A DNA stretch of 64,000 bases from Microbacterium proteolyticum. GTDB taxonomy: Bacteria; Actinomycetota; Actinomycetes; Actinomycetales; Microbacteriaceae. Numbering within the stretch: the stretch's first letter is position 1; every line of letters begins with the position of its first letter. The position numbers and the translations under genes were made by a program. The stretch lies in contig NZ_CP121274.1 of NCBI RefSeq assembly GCF_029639405.1, forward strand, positions 3,100,001-3,164,000, written 5' to 3'. Below, one piece after another: positions 27,951 to 37,113 of the stretch. The notes under the pieces were generated by a model. That model ran no database searches and was not told the DNA's origin. It saw only the letters and a program-made list of their open reading frames with translations.

Positions 27951-27980
27951 GAACGCCCCGCGACGGATCGCGGGGCGTTC
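27951..27980 (-). terminator. hairpin terminator after rplS
   Basis: 13-bp perfect stem GAACGCCCCGCGA / TCGCGGGGCGTTC with a CGGA loop, 12 bp after the rplS stop. Only a short T run follows (GCCGTTTCC), so termination may be partial. It separates rplS from lepB. Confidence 0.75.
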
Positions 27981-27992
27981 GAAGAGGCGGAC

Positions 27993-28340
27993 TCAGCGGT
28001 CGCGCTTCTCCTTGATCTTGGCCTTCTTGCCACGCAGGTTGCGCAGGTAGTAGAGCTTCGCGCGGCGCACGTCACCACGGGTGACGACCTCGATGTGGTC
28101 GATCACGGGGCTGTGCACGGGGAAGGTGCGCTCGACACCGACCTGGAAGCTGACCTTGCGGACGCAGAAGGTCTCGCGCACGCCGTCGCCCGAGCGGCCG
28201 ATGACGACGCCCTGGAAGACCTGGATACGCGAGCGGTTGCCCTCGGTGATGTTGACGTGCACCTTGACGGTGTCGCCGGGGCCGAAGACGGGGATGTCGG
28301 AGCGCAGCGAAGCCGCGTCGACGGAGTCGAGGATCTGCAT
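27993..28340 (-). CDS. rplS: 50S ribosomal protein L19
   Basis: 115 residues. Conserved [20 protein letters not shown] (20), [10 protein letters not shown] and [15 protein letters not shown]. Start ATG 28340 (MQILDSV) is preferred because AGGAAG lies at a good distance; an in-frame ATG 6 bp upstream is also possible. It has its own promoter and a leader of roughly 120 nt. Confidence 0.96.
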   Translation of the reverse strand: MQILDSVDAASLRSDIPVFGPGDTVKVHVNITEGNRSRIQVFQGVVIGRSGDGVRETFCVRKVSFQVGVERTFPVHSPVIDHIEVVTRGDVRRAKLYYLRNLRGKKAKIKEKRDR

Positions 28341-28463
28341 GATCATCACTTCCTGCGACCGCCACAGGTCGATCGCACGATAAAGGGGAAAAGGTGAGGC
28401 GTGCCCGAGGCCGCGGATGCGGCGGACTCCCCTGAGGCAGAGTCTGTCAGGGCACAAACGCCT

Positions 28464-28469
28464 ATTCTG
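28464..28469 (-). promoter_or_regulatory. -10 box of rplS
   Basis: CAGAAT on the minus strand within TGGCAGAATAG; TTGGTC lies 17 bp upstream as a possible -35. The same TGGCAGAATAG is found before rpsP, which supports it as a real promoter element. Confidence 0.45.
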
Positions 28470-28498
28470 CCACGGACGGACACGCCGACCAAACCGGC

Positions 28499-28990
28499 TC
28501 AGGACGCGGCGGGCTTCTCCGTGATGACGATGACGTCACCCTCGACGCGGGGACGCGGCTGTTCGCGCGTCGGCGGGATGTAGCCGGTGCCGTCGGTCGT
28601 GTGCAGGAGGGCGACCCCCGCCCGCGCCTCGTTCCACATCTGGGCCAGCGACGACCACAGCAGGACGAACGCCCCGACCACGCTCAGGACGAGCAGGGGG
28701 AAGAAGATCCGCGAATCGTAGAGCCCGAGCGCGATGACGACCACCTGCCACAGCCCGATGCCGACGACGTCGCGCCACGACGCGGCGCGCTCCAGGCGGA
28801 CCGTGCCGCGGCCGCGGACGAGGAGCGCCACGAGGGTCTGCGTCACGAAGACCGCGGGGGCCGCGATGAAGAGCCACAGCAGAGCCCACCCGCTGCCGCC
28901 GCCGAACACGATCCACCCGACGAACAGCCACAGGGGCAGCAGGAAGGCGGCCGGGAAGAGCCAGCGGAGGAAGAAGCGGCGCAGCACCAT
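28499..28990 (-). CDS. small multi-pass membrane protein of unknown function
   Basis: 163 residues with about four hydrophobic segments (about 8-30, 35-55, 72-92, 94-114) and a hydrophilic C-terminus ending [11 protein letters not shown]. No recognised domain. The ATG lies 6 nt after a TAGCAT box, so the mRNA is predicted leaderless. It is divergent from map. Confidence 0.7.
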   Translation of the reverse strand: MVLRRFFLRWLFPAAFLLPLWLFVGWIVFGGGSGWALLWLFIAAPAVFVTQTLVALLVRGRGTVRLERAASWRDVVGIGLWQVVVIALGLYDSRIFFPLLVLSVVGAFVLLWSSLAQMWNEARAGVALLHTTDGTGYIPPTREQPRPRVEGDVIVITEKPAAS

Positions 28991-28996
28991 GGACCG

Positions 28997-29002
28997 ATGC
29001 TA
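28997..29002 (-). promoter_or_regulatory. -10 box of the 163-residue membrane protein gene (leaderless)
   Basis: TAGCAT on minus, CGGTCC, then ATG. No -35 recognised. Confidence 0.5.
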
Positions 29003-29162
29003 CGGGTGGGAGTTGTGCGGCTGCTTTGAACCGCGGCGCGCCCGCTCGCCACGGGCCGAGGCGGGACCCGGACCGTCCGGAAACCGCGGGTGCAGCCGCA
29101 CGGTGCGAGCGGCGGGCAGCCGTGATCGGAGAGAATGGAGGTTCGAGGAAAGGGAACCACCG

Positions 29163-29945
29163 ATGATCGAACTGCGCACCCCGGCCGAGATCGACGCCAT
29201 GCGCCCGGCCGGCAGATTCGTCGCCGAGGTCCTGGCGACGTTGCGCGACGAGACGAAGGTCGGCACGAATCTCCTGCACCTCGACCGTCGCGCGCACGAC
29301 ATGATCCGCGCCGCCGGAGCGGAGTCCTGCTACATCGACTACCACCCGTCGTTTGGAGCCAGCCCGTTCGGCAAGGTGCTCTGCACCTCGATCAACGACG
29401 CGGTGCTGCACGGTCTCCCCCACGATTACGCGCTGCGCGACGGCGACCTGGTGTCTCTCGACTTCGCCGCCTCCGTCGACGGGTGGGTCGCCGACTCGGC
29501 CGTCTCGTTCGTCGTCGGCACCCCGCGCGACGAGGACCTGGCACTCATCGACACCACCCAGCGCGCCCTGGCCGCCGCGATCGACGCCGCGACGGTCGAT
29601 CACAAGATCGGCGACATCTCCGCCGCCGTCGCCGCCGTCGCGCGCGCCGAGGGACTCAGCATCAACACCGACTTCGGCGGGCACGGAGTCGGGCGCACCA
29701 TGCACGGCGACCCGCATGTCGCCAACGACGGCAAGGCCGGACGGGGCTACCCCCTGCGCGCCGGTCTCGTGCTCGCCCTCGAGCCGTGGTTCCTGCAGAC
29801 CACGGACGAGCTGGTGACCGACCCCGACGGGTGGACCCTTCGCAGCGCGGACGGCTCGCGCGGCTCGCACTCCGAGCACACGGTCGCGATCACCGCGGAC
29901 GGCCCCATCGTGCTCACCGACCGGTCGTTCCTCGGCGTCGACTGA
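29163..29945 (+). CDS. map: methionine aminopeptidase, type I
   Basis: Removes initiator methionine. 260 residues from ATG 29163, with GAGGAAAGGG upstream. Metal ligands are recognisable: D100 (SLDFAAS), D111 (VADSAV), His in GGHGVGRTMH, Glu in LALEPWF and Glu in SEHTVAI. No N-terminal zinc-finger extension. Confidence 0.94.
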   Translation: MIELRTPAEIDAMRPAGRFVAEVLATLRDETKVGTNLLHLDRRAHDMIRAAGAESCYIDYHPSFGASPFGKVLCTSINDAVLHGLPHDYALRDGDLVSLDFAASVDGWVADSAVSFVVGTPRDEDLALIDTTQRALAAAIDAATVDHKIGDISAAVAAVARAEGLSINTDFGGHGVGRTMHGDPHVANDGKAGRGYPLRAGLVLALEPWFLQTTDELVTDPDGWTLRSADGSRGSHSEHTVAITADGPIVLTDRSFLGVD

Positions 29946-29951
29946 GCGTCA

Positions 29952-29986
29952 GGCCGGTGGCATCCCCGATCCGGATGCCACCGGCC
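29952..29986. terminator. hairpin between convergent map and trmD
   Basis: A perfect 14-bp stem GGCCGGTGGCATCC / GGATGCCACCGGCC with a 7-nt loop, 7 bp after the map stop. No T run follows on plus. Likely a bidirectional terminator or 3' end stabiliser. Confidence 0.6.
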
Positions 29987-30033
29987 CCCGCCGGACGCGC
30001 AACCCACCGCGCCGGGCGTGCCGACGGCGAGGC

Positions 30034-30723
30034 TCAGTCGGCGAGGAGGTCGGGACGACGCTCGCGCGTGCGCTCGAGCTGCTGCTCGCGACGCCACGTC
30101 GCGACGGCGCCGTGGTTGCCGCTCAGCAGCACCGGCGGAACCTCGCGGCCGCGCCAGGACGCGGGCTTCGTGAAGGACGGGTACTCGAGCAGTCCGTCCT
30201 CGTGCGACTCCTCGACGAGGCTCTCGGGATTGCCGACGACACCGGGGATCAGACGCCCGATCGCCTCGACCATCGCCATGACGGCCACCTCGCCGCCGTT
30301 GAGCACATAATCGCCCAGGCTGAGCAGCCGGACGCGCCCGAGGTCGGCGGCGTAGTCGAACACGCGCTCGTCGATGCCCTCGTACCGGCCGCATCCGAAG
30401 ACCAGATGCTGCTCCGTCGAGAGCTCCCGGGCGATCTTCTGCGTGAAGCGCTCCCCCGCCGGCGACGGGAAGACGATCACCGGTGCCGCCTCGGCATCCC
30501 GCGCGACGTCGTCGAGAGCCTCGCCCCACGGCCCGGGCTTCATGACCATTCCGGCGCCGCCGCCGTACGGGGTGTCGTCCACCGTGCGATGACGGTCGTG
30601 CGTGTAGTCGCGGAGATCGTGCACCCGGACGTCGAGCAGCCCGCTCTGCCGAGCCTTGCCCAGCAGAGACACCTCGAGCGCGTCGAAGATCGTCGGGAAG
30701 ATCGAAACGACGTCGATGCGCAC
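30034..30723 (-). CDS. trmD: tRNA (guanine-N1)-methyltransferase TrmD
   Basis: Makes m1G37 in tRNAs to prevent frameshifting. 229 residues. [16 protein letters not shown] start, [14 protein letters not shown], the SPOUT knot with [13 protein letters not shown] and the [20 protein letters not shown] stretch (20). One base separates it from rimM. Confidence 0.96.
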   Translation of the reverse strand: MRIDVVSIFPTIFDALEVSLLGKARQSGLLDVRVHDLRDYTHDRHRTVDDTPYGGGAGMVMKPGPWGEALDDVARDAEAAPVIVFPSPAGERFTQKIARELSTEQHLVFGCGRYEGIDERVFDYAADLGRVRLLSLGDYVLNGGEVAVMAMVEAIGRLIPGVVGNPESLVEESHEDGLLEYPSFTKPASWRGREVPPVLLSGNHGAVATWRREQQLERTRERRPDLLAD

Positions 30724-30724
30724 G

Positions 30725-31372
30725 TCAGTCCTCGCGGGAGTCGGCGGCCTCGTCGGAGTCGTCCGGAGCGGACTCCTCCCGGGGGGCGTCGTCGTCTCCC
30801 GGGAGCTCTTCGAAGAGCCCGGCGGGCGGCGTGACGACCACGCGACCGCCGTCGACGTCGACCTCGGGAACGATCGCGCTGACGAACGGCACCAGGACGT
30901 CGGCGTCCTCGCCGCGCCCGGTGGGTCGCACGATCAGAAGGTCTTGCGCCGGGAAGTGGTCGACGCGCACCACGCGACCGATGACGTCACCGTCGCGCAC
31001 CACGTCGAGCCCCACCAGCTGGTGGTCGTACCAGGCATCATCCTCGGCCGGAGCGGTCTCGGTGTCCTGGTCGATCCACAGGATCGCCTTGACGAGCTCT
31101 TCCGCGGCCGTCCGATCGTCGACACCCTCGAAGAAGGCGACCGGGTGGGAGTTCATCCAGCGGAACTCGCGGACCGTCAGCTCGCGGCCGTGCCACGGCG
31201 AGGACTCGGGAACCTGCAGCGTGAAGGTCTTCCCGGGGACGAATCGTCCCTCGGGGTCATCCGTGTACAGCTCGATCTTGAAGGCGCCCTTGAGGCCGTG
31301 GGCCTTGACCAGGCGGCCCACACGGAGCTGGGTCTTGGCGGGCTCGGCGCCCGCGGTGTCGCCGGCCGACAT
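30725..31372 (-). CDS. rimM: ribosome maturation factor RimM
   Basis: Assists 30S head assembly by binding S19. 215 residues. The N-terminal RimM domain begins [20 protein letters not shown]; the PRC-barrel is marked by QLVGLDVV and DLLIVRP. An acidic tail (about 185-215) is rich in Asp and Glu. It abuts khpA (1-base overlap) and trmD. Confidence 0.95.
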   Translation of the reverse strand: MSAGDTAGAEPAKTQLRVGRLVKAHGLKGAFKIELYTDDPEGRFVPGKTFTLQVPESSPWHGRELTVREFRWMNSHPVAFFEGVDDRTAAEELVKAILWIDQDTETAPAEDDAWYDHQLVGLDVVRDGDVIGRVVRVDHFPAQDLLIVRPTGRGEDADVLVPFVSAIVPEVDVDGGRVVVTPPAGLFEELPGDDDAPREESAPDDSDEAADSRED

Positions 31373-31602
31373 CAGTCGTCGGCGACGTCGACGCGGACGC
31401 GCTGTCCGTCGGCGAGAGCCGTGATGAGGGTGCGCAGCGCTTTGGCGGTGCGACCGCCGCGCCCGATCACGCGACCCCGGTCATCGGGGTGCACGCGAAC
31501 CTCCAGCACCTCGCCGCGGGGCGAGGAGGCGGAACGGATGGTGACGGCGTCGGGGTGATCGACGATCCCCTTGACGACGTGCTCGAGCGCGGCGGACAGC
31601 AC
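31372..31602 (-). CDS. khpA: KH-domain RNA-binding protein KhpA
   Basis: 76 residues from GTG 31602, 5 bp after the rpsP stop. A single KH domain with GRVIGRGGRTAKALRTLI (the GxxG loop). KhpA is a global RNA binder linked to cell-size control in Firmicutes; its role in actinobacteria is less known. Always between rpsP and rimM. Confidence 0.92.
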   Translation of the reverse strand: MLSAALEHVVKGIVDHPDAVTIRSASSPRGEVLEVRVHPDDRGRVIGRGGRTAKALRTLITALADGQRVRVDVADD

Positions 31603-31607
31603 GGGAC

Positions 31608-32024
31608 TTACTCTGCCGAGGTCTCGGCGGCGGCTTCGGGCGCCTCGTCGGCGGCCGGGGCCTCGGCCTTCTTCTCGGCCTTGGGCTTGACGACCGACTT
31701 CTTCGCGGCGTCGGCCTCGAAGGCGGCCTTCGGCTCGCGGACCTTGACGGTGGACTTCGCGTCCTTCTCGCCCTTGAAGGTGCCCCAGTCGCCCGTGAGC
31801 TTGAGGATGGCGCGCACCTGCTCGGTCGGCTGAGCGCCGACGCCGAGCCAGTACTGGGCGCGCTCCGAGTCGACCTCGATGAACGAGGGCTCCTCGGTCG
31901 GGTGGTACTTGCCGATCTCCTCGATCACACGACCGTCGCGCTTGGTGCGCGAGTCGGCGACGACGATGCGGTAGTAGGGCGCACGGATCTTGCCGAGACG
32001 CTTGAGACGGATCTTGACAGCCAC
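31608..32024 (-). CDS. rpsP: 30S ribosomal protein S16
   Basis: 138 residues from GTG 32024, with an AGGAG ribosome-binding site 8 nt upstream. The core ([36 protein letters not shown]) is followed by an Ala/Lys/Glu-rich extension (about 85-138) absent from most S16. First gene of rpsP-khpA-rimM-trmD. Confidence 0.96.
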   Translation of the reverse strand: MAVKIRLKRLGKIRAPYYRIVVADSRTKRDGRVIEEIGKYHPTEEPSFIEVDSERAQYWLGVGAQPTEQVRAILKLTGDWGTFKGEKDAKSTVKVREPKAAFEADAAKKSVVKPKAEKKAEAPAADEAPEAAAETSAE

Positions 32025-32146
32025 GATTTCTCCTGTGGTGGGAAATGAACGAACCGGTCGCCTGGAGCGTGGGGTGCACACCCGGCGGAAGCTCAAAGAG
32101 GAGGACCGGCGCTGGATAGAGGGTCGAGCACCTGGTCCGACCCTCT

Positions 32147-32152
32147 ATTCTG
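32147..32152 (-). promoter_or_regulatory. -10 box of the rpsP operon
   Basis: CAGAAT on minus inside TGGCAGAATAG, the same 11 nt as before rplS. The leader would be about 115 nt. No strong -35. Confidence 0.45.
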
Positions 32153-32201
32153 CCAGATGACACGGCGGGTCGCGAACCCACCGGCGGCCGTGTCGTCATG
32201 T

Positions 32202-32207
32202 CAGACT
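32202..32207 (+). promoter_or_regulatory. candidate -10 of ybdK (leaderless)
   Basis: CAGACT followed by GACCGG and ATG 32214, the spacing seen for other leaderless genes here. The first base departs from TAnnnT. Confidence 0.35.
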
Positions 32208-32213
32208 GACCGG

Positions 32214-33377
32214 ATGACGCTCCCGTTCGCCCCGTCCACGCGTTCCTCGGTCGGACTCGAATGGGAACTCATGCTCGCCGACCGCGAGACCGGCGACCTC
32301 GTCGGCCGTGCCCCCGAGATCCTCGACCTCGTCGAGGACGCCACGGCGCTCGAGCGCTTCACCGTCACCGGCGAGCTGCTGACCAACACGGTGGAGGTCA
32401 CCAGCGGCGTCGGCCACACCGTCGCCGAGGCCGTGGACGACATCGCTGATGCCATCGGTGCGCTGCGCGCACAGACCGAGCCGCGCGGCATCGAGCTGCT
32501 GTGCGCCGGCAGCCATCCCTTCGCCCAGTGGTTCGAGCAGCAGGTCACCGACAAGACGAGGTACCACACGCTGATCGAGCGGACCCAGTGGTGGGGCCGG
32601 AACATGATGATCTGGGGCATCCACGTCCACGTGGGCGTCGATGACGTGGACAAGGTCATCCCGATCGTCAACGCGCTGACGGTGTACCTGCCGCATCTGC
32701 AGGCGCTGTCGGCATCCAGCCCGTTCTGGGCGGGTGAGCGCACCGGCTATGCGAGCAATCGAGCGCTCGTGTTCCAGCAGCTGCCCACCGCGGGCCTCCC
32801 CTGGCAGCTGAAGGACTGGGCCGAATTCGAGAGTTACCTCGACGACATGGTGCGGACGGGGGTGATGGCGGATGCCAGCGAGGTGCGCTGGGACATCCGT
32901 CCCGCGCCGCGCTGGGGCACCGTGGAGATCCGCGCGTGCGACGGAATGTCGACCCTGCCGGAGCTCGCCGCGGTGGCCGCCCTGGCGCAGACGCTCGTCG
33001 AGCACTTCTCGCGCCTGCTGGACGAGGGCAGGGAGCTCCCCGGCATCCCGCCGTGGTTCGCCCGCGAGAACAAGTGGCGCGCCGCGCGGTACGGGTTGGA
33101 CGCACGGGTCATCGTGGATCGCCGCGGCACCCAGCGACACGTCGTCGAGCATCTGCGCGAGACCATGGACGAGATCGCCGACATCGCCGCGGAGCTCAAG
33201 TGCGCACGGGAGTTCGCGGGCCTCGAGACGATCCTGGCGACCGGCGGGAGCTCCGCCCGGCAGATCGCCGTGGCCGAGGCTGCGGACGGTGATCTGCGCG
33301 AAGTCGTGCAGCATCTCGTCCGCGAGTTCCGCGGAGGCCCGACTCTGCGGGAGCACCTCGCCGCGCTGCGGGTGTGA
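32214..33377 (+). CDS. ybdK: carboxylate-amine ligase, YbdK-type glutamate-cysteine ligase 2
   Basis: 387 residues of the GCS2 family. SSVGLEWELMLAD (Mg/ATP site) at the N-terminus, IWGIHVHVGVDD near 140 and EIRACDGMSTLPE near 240 are characteristic. Members join glutamate to cysteine weakly in vitro; since actinobacteria use mycothiol, the true substrate is uncertain. ATG 32214 follows a -10-like CAGACT by 6 nt. Confidence 0.88.
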   Translation: MTLPFAPSTRSSVGLEWELMLADRETGDLVGRAPEILDLVEDATALERFTVTGELLTNTVEVTSGVGHTVAEAVDDIADAIGALRAQTEPRGIELLCAGSHPFAQWFEQQVTDKTRYHTLIERTQWWGRNMMIWGIHVHVGVDDVDKVIPIVNALTVYLPHLQALSASSPFWAGERTGYASNRALVFQQLPTAGLPWQLKDWAEFESYLDDMVRTGVMADASEVRWDIRPAPRWGTVEIRACDGMSTLPELAAVAALAQTLVEHFSRLLDEGRELPGIPPWFARENKWRAARYGLDARVIVDRRGTQRHVVEHLRETMDEIADIAAELKCAREFAGLETILATGGSSARQIAVAEAADGDLREVVQHLVREFRGGPTLREHLAALRV

Positions 33378-33414
33378 CAGCACCCGCGAAGGCGAACACA
33401 TAGGTTGGCGCCCG

Positions 33415-33420
33415 TAGGAT
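33415..33420 (+). promoter_or_regulatory. -10 box of the SGNH lipoprotein gene (leaderless)
   Basis: TAGGAT, then CACGCC, then ATG 33427. A second TAGGTT lies at 33401-33406. Confidence 0.5.
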
Positions 33421-33426
33421 CACGCC

Positions 33427-34149
33427 ATGATCCCTCGGCGCCGTGTCGCGTTGCCCCTGGTGGCCGCCGTGGCCGCCGGGGGGATCGTCGTCCTCGCCGG
33501 CTGCGCGCCCGAGCGGACCGATCCCGTCCAGGCGCTGACTTTCCCGGCCCCGACGCCGGCAGCGGTCGCGGCGCCGAGCACATCGCTCGCGCCGCTGCGC
33601 GTGGTCACTCTCGGCGACTCCCTCATGTCGGGTGCGGGACTGCCGCTCGACGAGGCGTGGCCCGCCCTCCTCGCCCAGCGCGAGGACGTGTCGCTGACGA
33701 ATCTGGCCTGCGGCGGCATGGGCTTCGTCGTCACGGGCGAATGCGGCACCGCGTACGCGGGCTTCTCCCCCGCGATCGCCGCCCTACAGCCCGACCTCAT
33801 CATCGTGCAGTCCTCGAGCAACGACTTCTGGGAGGATTCCGACGAGATCCGCGCCGACACGGACGACACCGTCGCGCAACTGCACGACGCCGCCCCCGGA
33901 GCCCGCATCGTCGGCCTGAGCACTATCTGGAACGACGATCCCGACGTACCGGATGACACCGCCACCACCTCGGACGCGCTCCGGGACGCGGTCGACTCCG
34001 TCGGCGGAGCCTTCGTCGACGTGGGTCAACCGCTCGTCGGCCACCCGGAGTGGCTCCAGGACGACGACGTCCATCCCACGGCGCGCGGACAGAAAGCCAT
34101 CGAGCAGACCGTCGTGTCGGCGCTCCAGGACGCGGGAGTCCTCCCCTGA
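33427..34149 (+). CDS. SGNH/GDSL hydrolase, lipoprotein
   Basis: 240 residues with a lipobox LAGC (Cys26). Block I VVTLGDSLMSGAG holds nucleophile Ser65, the third block reads SSSNDFW (usual GxND) and block V DDDVHPTARGQ holds the Asp/His pair. Likely an extracytoplasmic esterase or acyl hydrolase; substrate unknown. Predicted leaderless. It is convergent with ffh. Confidence 0.85.
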   Translation: MIPRRRVALPLVAAVAAGGIVVLAGCAPERTDPVQALTFPAPTPAAVAAPSTSLAPLRVVTLGDSLMSGAGLPLDEAWPALLAQREDVSLTNLACGGMGFVVTGECGTAYAGFSPAIAALQPDLIIVQSSSNDFWEDSDEIRADTDDTVAQLHDAAPGARIVGLSTIWNDDPDVPDDTATTSDALRDAVDSVGGAFVDVGQPLVGHPEWLQDDDVHPTARGQKAIEQTVVSALQDAGVLP

Positions 34150-34174
34150 GGGAGGCCCGTCCGCCCCGCGGGGG

Positions 34175-35719
34175 TCAGCCCCGACCGAGCAGCTTCTGCA
34201 GTTCGGCGAGGTCTTCCTCACTCGGCGCCTTCTGACCGCCCAGCCCGAAACCGGACCCGGTCGCGGGGGCGGCCGCGGCGATCCCGGCGTTCTCGGCGGC
34301 GCGCTTCGCGGGGTTGCCCGACCGCGACCCCTTCGCCTTCTGCTGCTTCCCGCGCTTCGAGGATGCGCCGGGCTTGCCCCCGATGGGACCCATGCCGGGG
34401 ATGTTGGGCACCCCGCCGCGCGCGACCGTCTTCATCATCTTCGCGGCCTGCTCGAAGCGCTGCACAAGCTGGTTGACGTCGGTGACGGTCATGCCCGAAC
34501 CGCGCGCGATGCGCAGGCGGCGCGAGCCGTTGAGCAGCTTGGGGTTCCGGCGCTCGGCGACGGTCATCGAGCGGATGATCGCCTCGGTGCGGTCGATCTC
34601 GCGCTCGTCGAAGTCCTCCAGCTGCTGCTTCATGGAGCCCATGCCCGGGAGCATCCCGAGCATCTTCTTCATGGAGCCCATCTTCTTCATCTGCTGCATC
34701 TGCTCGAGGAAGTCCTCGAGGGTGAAGGTCTCGGTCGCGAGCTTCTCGGCGACCTTCATCGCCTCGGCCTCGTCGAAGGCCGACTGCGCCTGCTCGATCA
34801 GCGTGAGGATGTCACCGAGGTCGAGGATGCGGGATGCCATGCGGTCGGGGTGGAAGGGCTCGACGTCGTCGAGACCCTCACCGGTCGACGCGAAGATGAT
34901 CGGGCGCCCGGTGACCGACGCGACGGACAGCGCGGCACCACCGCGCGCGTCACCGTCGAGCTTCGACAGCACGACGCCGGTGAAGTCGACGCCGTCCTGG
35001 AACGCCTTCGCCGTGTTCACGGCATCCTGACCGATCATCGCGTCGATGACGAAGAGCACCTCGTCGGGCTGGGTCGCCGTGCGGATGTCGGCGGCCTGCT
35101 TCATCAGCTCGGCGTCGACACCGAGGCGGCCCGCGGTGTCGATGATGACGGTGTCGTACTGCTTCTGCTTGGCGTACTCGACGCCGTCGCGGGCGACCTT
35201 CACGGGGTTGCCGACGCCATTGCCCGGCTCGGGCGCGTAGATCGCGGCACCAGCGCGCTCGGCGACGACCTGCAGCTGGTTCACGGCGTTGGGGCGCTGA
35301 AGGTCGCACGCCACCAGGAGAGGCGTGTGGCCGTCCTTCTCGAGCATCTTCGCGAGCTTGCCCGCGAACGTCGTCTTTCCCGATCCCTGCAGGCCCGCGA
35401 GCATGATCACGGTCGGCGGGTTCTTGGCGAACCGTAGACGGCGCTGCTGGCCGCCCAGGATGCCGATGAGCTCGTCGTTCACGATCTGCACGACCTGCTG
35501 CGCGGGGTTCAGTGCACGGTTGACCTCGTCACCGAGGGCGCGCTCGCGCACCGCCGCGGTGAACTCCTTGACGACGGGCAGCGCCACGTCGGCGTCGAGC
35601 AGGGCGCGCCGGATCTCGCGGACCGTCCCGTCGACGTCGGCAGGGGTGAGCTGCCCCTTCTTGCGCAGATTGCGGAAGGTCTCTGTGAGCCGGTCGGAGA
35701 GGGTGCCGAAAGTCGCCAT
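34175..35719 (-). CDS. ffh: signal recognition particle protein Ffh
   Basis: GTPase of SRP targeting nascent membrane proteins. 514 residues: N domain (1-90), G domain with LAGLQGSGKTTFAGKLA, DTAGRLGVD and TKLDGDARGG, then a Met-rich M domain (about 300-450) with LEQMQQMKKMGSMKKMLGML and an extended basic C-terminus. TAAACT lies 9 nt before the ATG. Confidence 0.97.
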   Translation of the reverse strand: MATFGTLSDRLTETFRNLRKKGQLTPADVDGTVREIRRALLDADVALPVVKEFTAAVRERALGDEVNRALNPAQQVVQIVNDELIGILGGQQRRLRFAKNPPTVIMLAGLQGSGKTTFAGKLAKMLEKDGHTPLLVACDLQRPNAVNQLQVVAERAGAAIYAPEPGNGVGNPVKVARDGVEYAKQKQYDTVIIDTAGRLGVDAELMKQAADIRTATQPDEVLFVIDAMIGQDAVNTAKAFQDGVDFTGVVLSKLDGDARGGAALSVASVTGRPIIFASTGEGLDDVEPFHPDRMASRILDLGDILTLIEQAQSAFDEAEAMKVAEKLATETFTLEDFLEQMQQMKKMGSMKKMLGMLPGMGSMKQQLEDFDEREIDRTEAIIRSMTVAERRNPKLLNGSRRLRIARGSGMTVTDVNQLVQRFEQAAKMMKTVARGGVPNIPGMGPIGGKPGASSKRGKQQKAKGSRSGNPAKRAAENAGIAAAAPATGSGFGLGGQKAPSEEDLAELQKLLGRG

Positions 35720-35864
35720 GATGGGACGAGTTTACGCGGCCCCGCTGCAGACCGCCGCCGCGCGCCGGCACATCGTCAGCGATCCGCGCAACCTCAGTCC
35801 TCATCCGGCGCGTACGACTGACCCTGCGCGCATCACGGACGACACGACCCCGGATGCCGCGCCC

Positions 35865-36410
35865 TCACGCCGCGTCGAGCGCCTCCGACAGCGTCTCGGT
35901 GAGCGAGCGGCCCGCCGTGTGATCCGCCCAGGCCCAAACCGCCGCGAGCACCGCCGCCGACAGCGCCCCCGCCCCGACCTGTGCCGCAAGCGGAGACGCG
36001 CCCTCGCGCACCAGCCGCGCGGCCGCCTCCCGCTGCAGACGGAACTGGCGGATCGCGCGATCGCGGTCGAGTTCGGCGCCGATCCCCATGGCATCCGCGT
36101 TCACGATGGCCAGCGCCAGCGCGTCGGGCGCGAGGCCGTCTCCGATGGCGAGGAACACCTCCCGGACGGAACCGCCCTCGCGGAGGTCGCCGACCGCGGC
36201 GTCGACCCGCGCGTCGAAACCCGACCAGAGGACGTCGCTCTTCGCCGAGAAGTAATTGAAGAAGCTCGAGCGGCTCACGCCGGCACGGCGCGTGATGTCC
36301 GAGACCGACGTCGCGTCGTACCCCTTCTCGAGGAAGAGTTCGCACGCCGCTTCCGACAGCACCTCGCGCGAGGAGGCGCGAGGGCGACCGGTGCGGGATT
36401 CGGTGGCCAT
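35865..36410 (-). CDS. TetR-family transcriptional regulator
   Basis: 181 residues. The N-terminal HTH is clear (about 13-58: ELFLEKGYDATSVSDITRRA, then GVSRSSFFNYFSAKSDVL). The ligand-binding half (60-181) has no recognised specificity. Predicted leaderless. Its promoter overlaps that of lipB, so it could influence lipBA, which is inference. No other target gene is adjacent. Confidence 0.88.
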   Translation of the reverse strand: MATESRTGRPRASSREVLSEAACELFLEKGYDATSVSDITRRAGVSRSSFFNYFSAKSDVLWSGFDARVDAAVGDLREGGSVREVFLAIGDGLAPDALALAIVNADAMGIGAELDRDRAIRQFRLQREAAARLVREGASPLAAQVGAGALSAAVLAAVWAWADHTAGRSLTETLSEALDAA

Positions 36411-36416
36411 GCCGTC

Positions 36417-36422
36417 AGCCTA
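36417..36422 (-). promoter_or_regulatory. -10 box of tetR (leaderless)
   Basis: TAGGCT on minus, GACGGC, then ATG 36410. It lies 17 bp from the lipB -10 candidate on the other strand. Confidence 0.5.
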
Positions 36423-36439
36423 GAGCGCGGTGGGTCATG

Positions 36440-36445
36440 TATTCT
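36440..36445 (+). promoter_or_regulatory. candidate -10 of lipB
   Basis: TATTCT upstream of a roughly 25-nt leader with an AGGGAG ribosome-binding site. No good -35 at 17 bp. The promoter region overlaps that of the divergent tetR. Confidence 0.4.
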
Positions 36446-36474
36446 TGGACCCAATCCATAAACAGGGAGCGCTG

Positions 36475-37113
36475 ATGCTCGACATCCTTCGCGCGGGGCT
36501 CGCCCCCGACTACGTGCCCTACCTCGACGGCTGGGCGCTCCAGCGCGCGGTGCACGCCGACGTGCTCGCGGGCGTCCGCCCCGACACGCTGCTGCTTCTG
36601 GAACACGAATCCGTGTACACCGCGGGCAAGCGCACCGAAGCCCACGAGCGCCCCACCGACGGCACCCCGGTGATCGACGTCGATCGCGGCGGCAAGATCA
36701 CCTGGCACGGCCCCGGGCAGCTCGTCGGCTACCCCATCGTCCGTCTCCCCGAGCCGCTCGACGTCGTCGCCCACGTCCGCCGGCTCGAGGGCCTGCTCAT
36801 CTCGGCGCTCGCCACGCACGGCGTCGAGGGTTTCCGCGTCGAGGGCCGCAGCGGCGTGTGGGTGCGCCGCCCGCTCGGCGTCGACAAGGTCGCAGCAATC
36901 GGCGTCCGCGTCGAGAAAGGTGTCACCATGCACGGGTTCGCGGTCAACTGCGACAACACCCTCTCCGGATTCCGGGGCATCGTGCCCTGCGGGATCACGG
37001 ATGCCGGCGTCACGACGGTGAGCGAGGTCCTCGGGGCCGACATCTCCCCCGCCGACATCGTCGCCAGTGTCGAGACCGCCTTCCACGCCGAGTACGCGGC
37101 GGTCGCCGCGTGA
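36475..37113 (+). CDS. lipB: octanoyl transferase LipB
   Basis: Transfers octanoyl from ACP to lipoyl domains. 212 residues from ATG 36475. [18 protein letters not shown], the lysine K138 ([12 protein letters not shown]) and the acyl-thioester Cys172 ([14 protein letters not shown]) are present. It overlaps lipA by 4 nt (GTGA). Confidence 0.95.
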   Translation: MLDILRAGLAPDYVPYLDGWALQRAVHADVLAGVRPDTLLLLEHESVYTAGKRTEAHERPTDGTPVIDVDRGGKITWHGPGQLVGYPIVRLPEPLDVVAHVRRLEGLLISALATHGVEGFRVEGRSGVWVRRPLGVDKVAAIGVRVEKGVTMHGFAVNCDNTLSGFRGIVPCGITDAGVTTVSEVLGADISPADIVASVETAFHAEYAAVAA

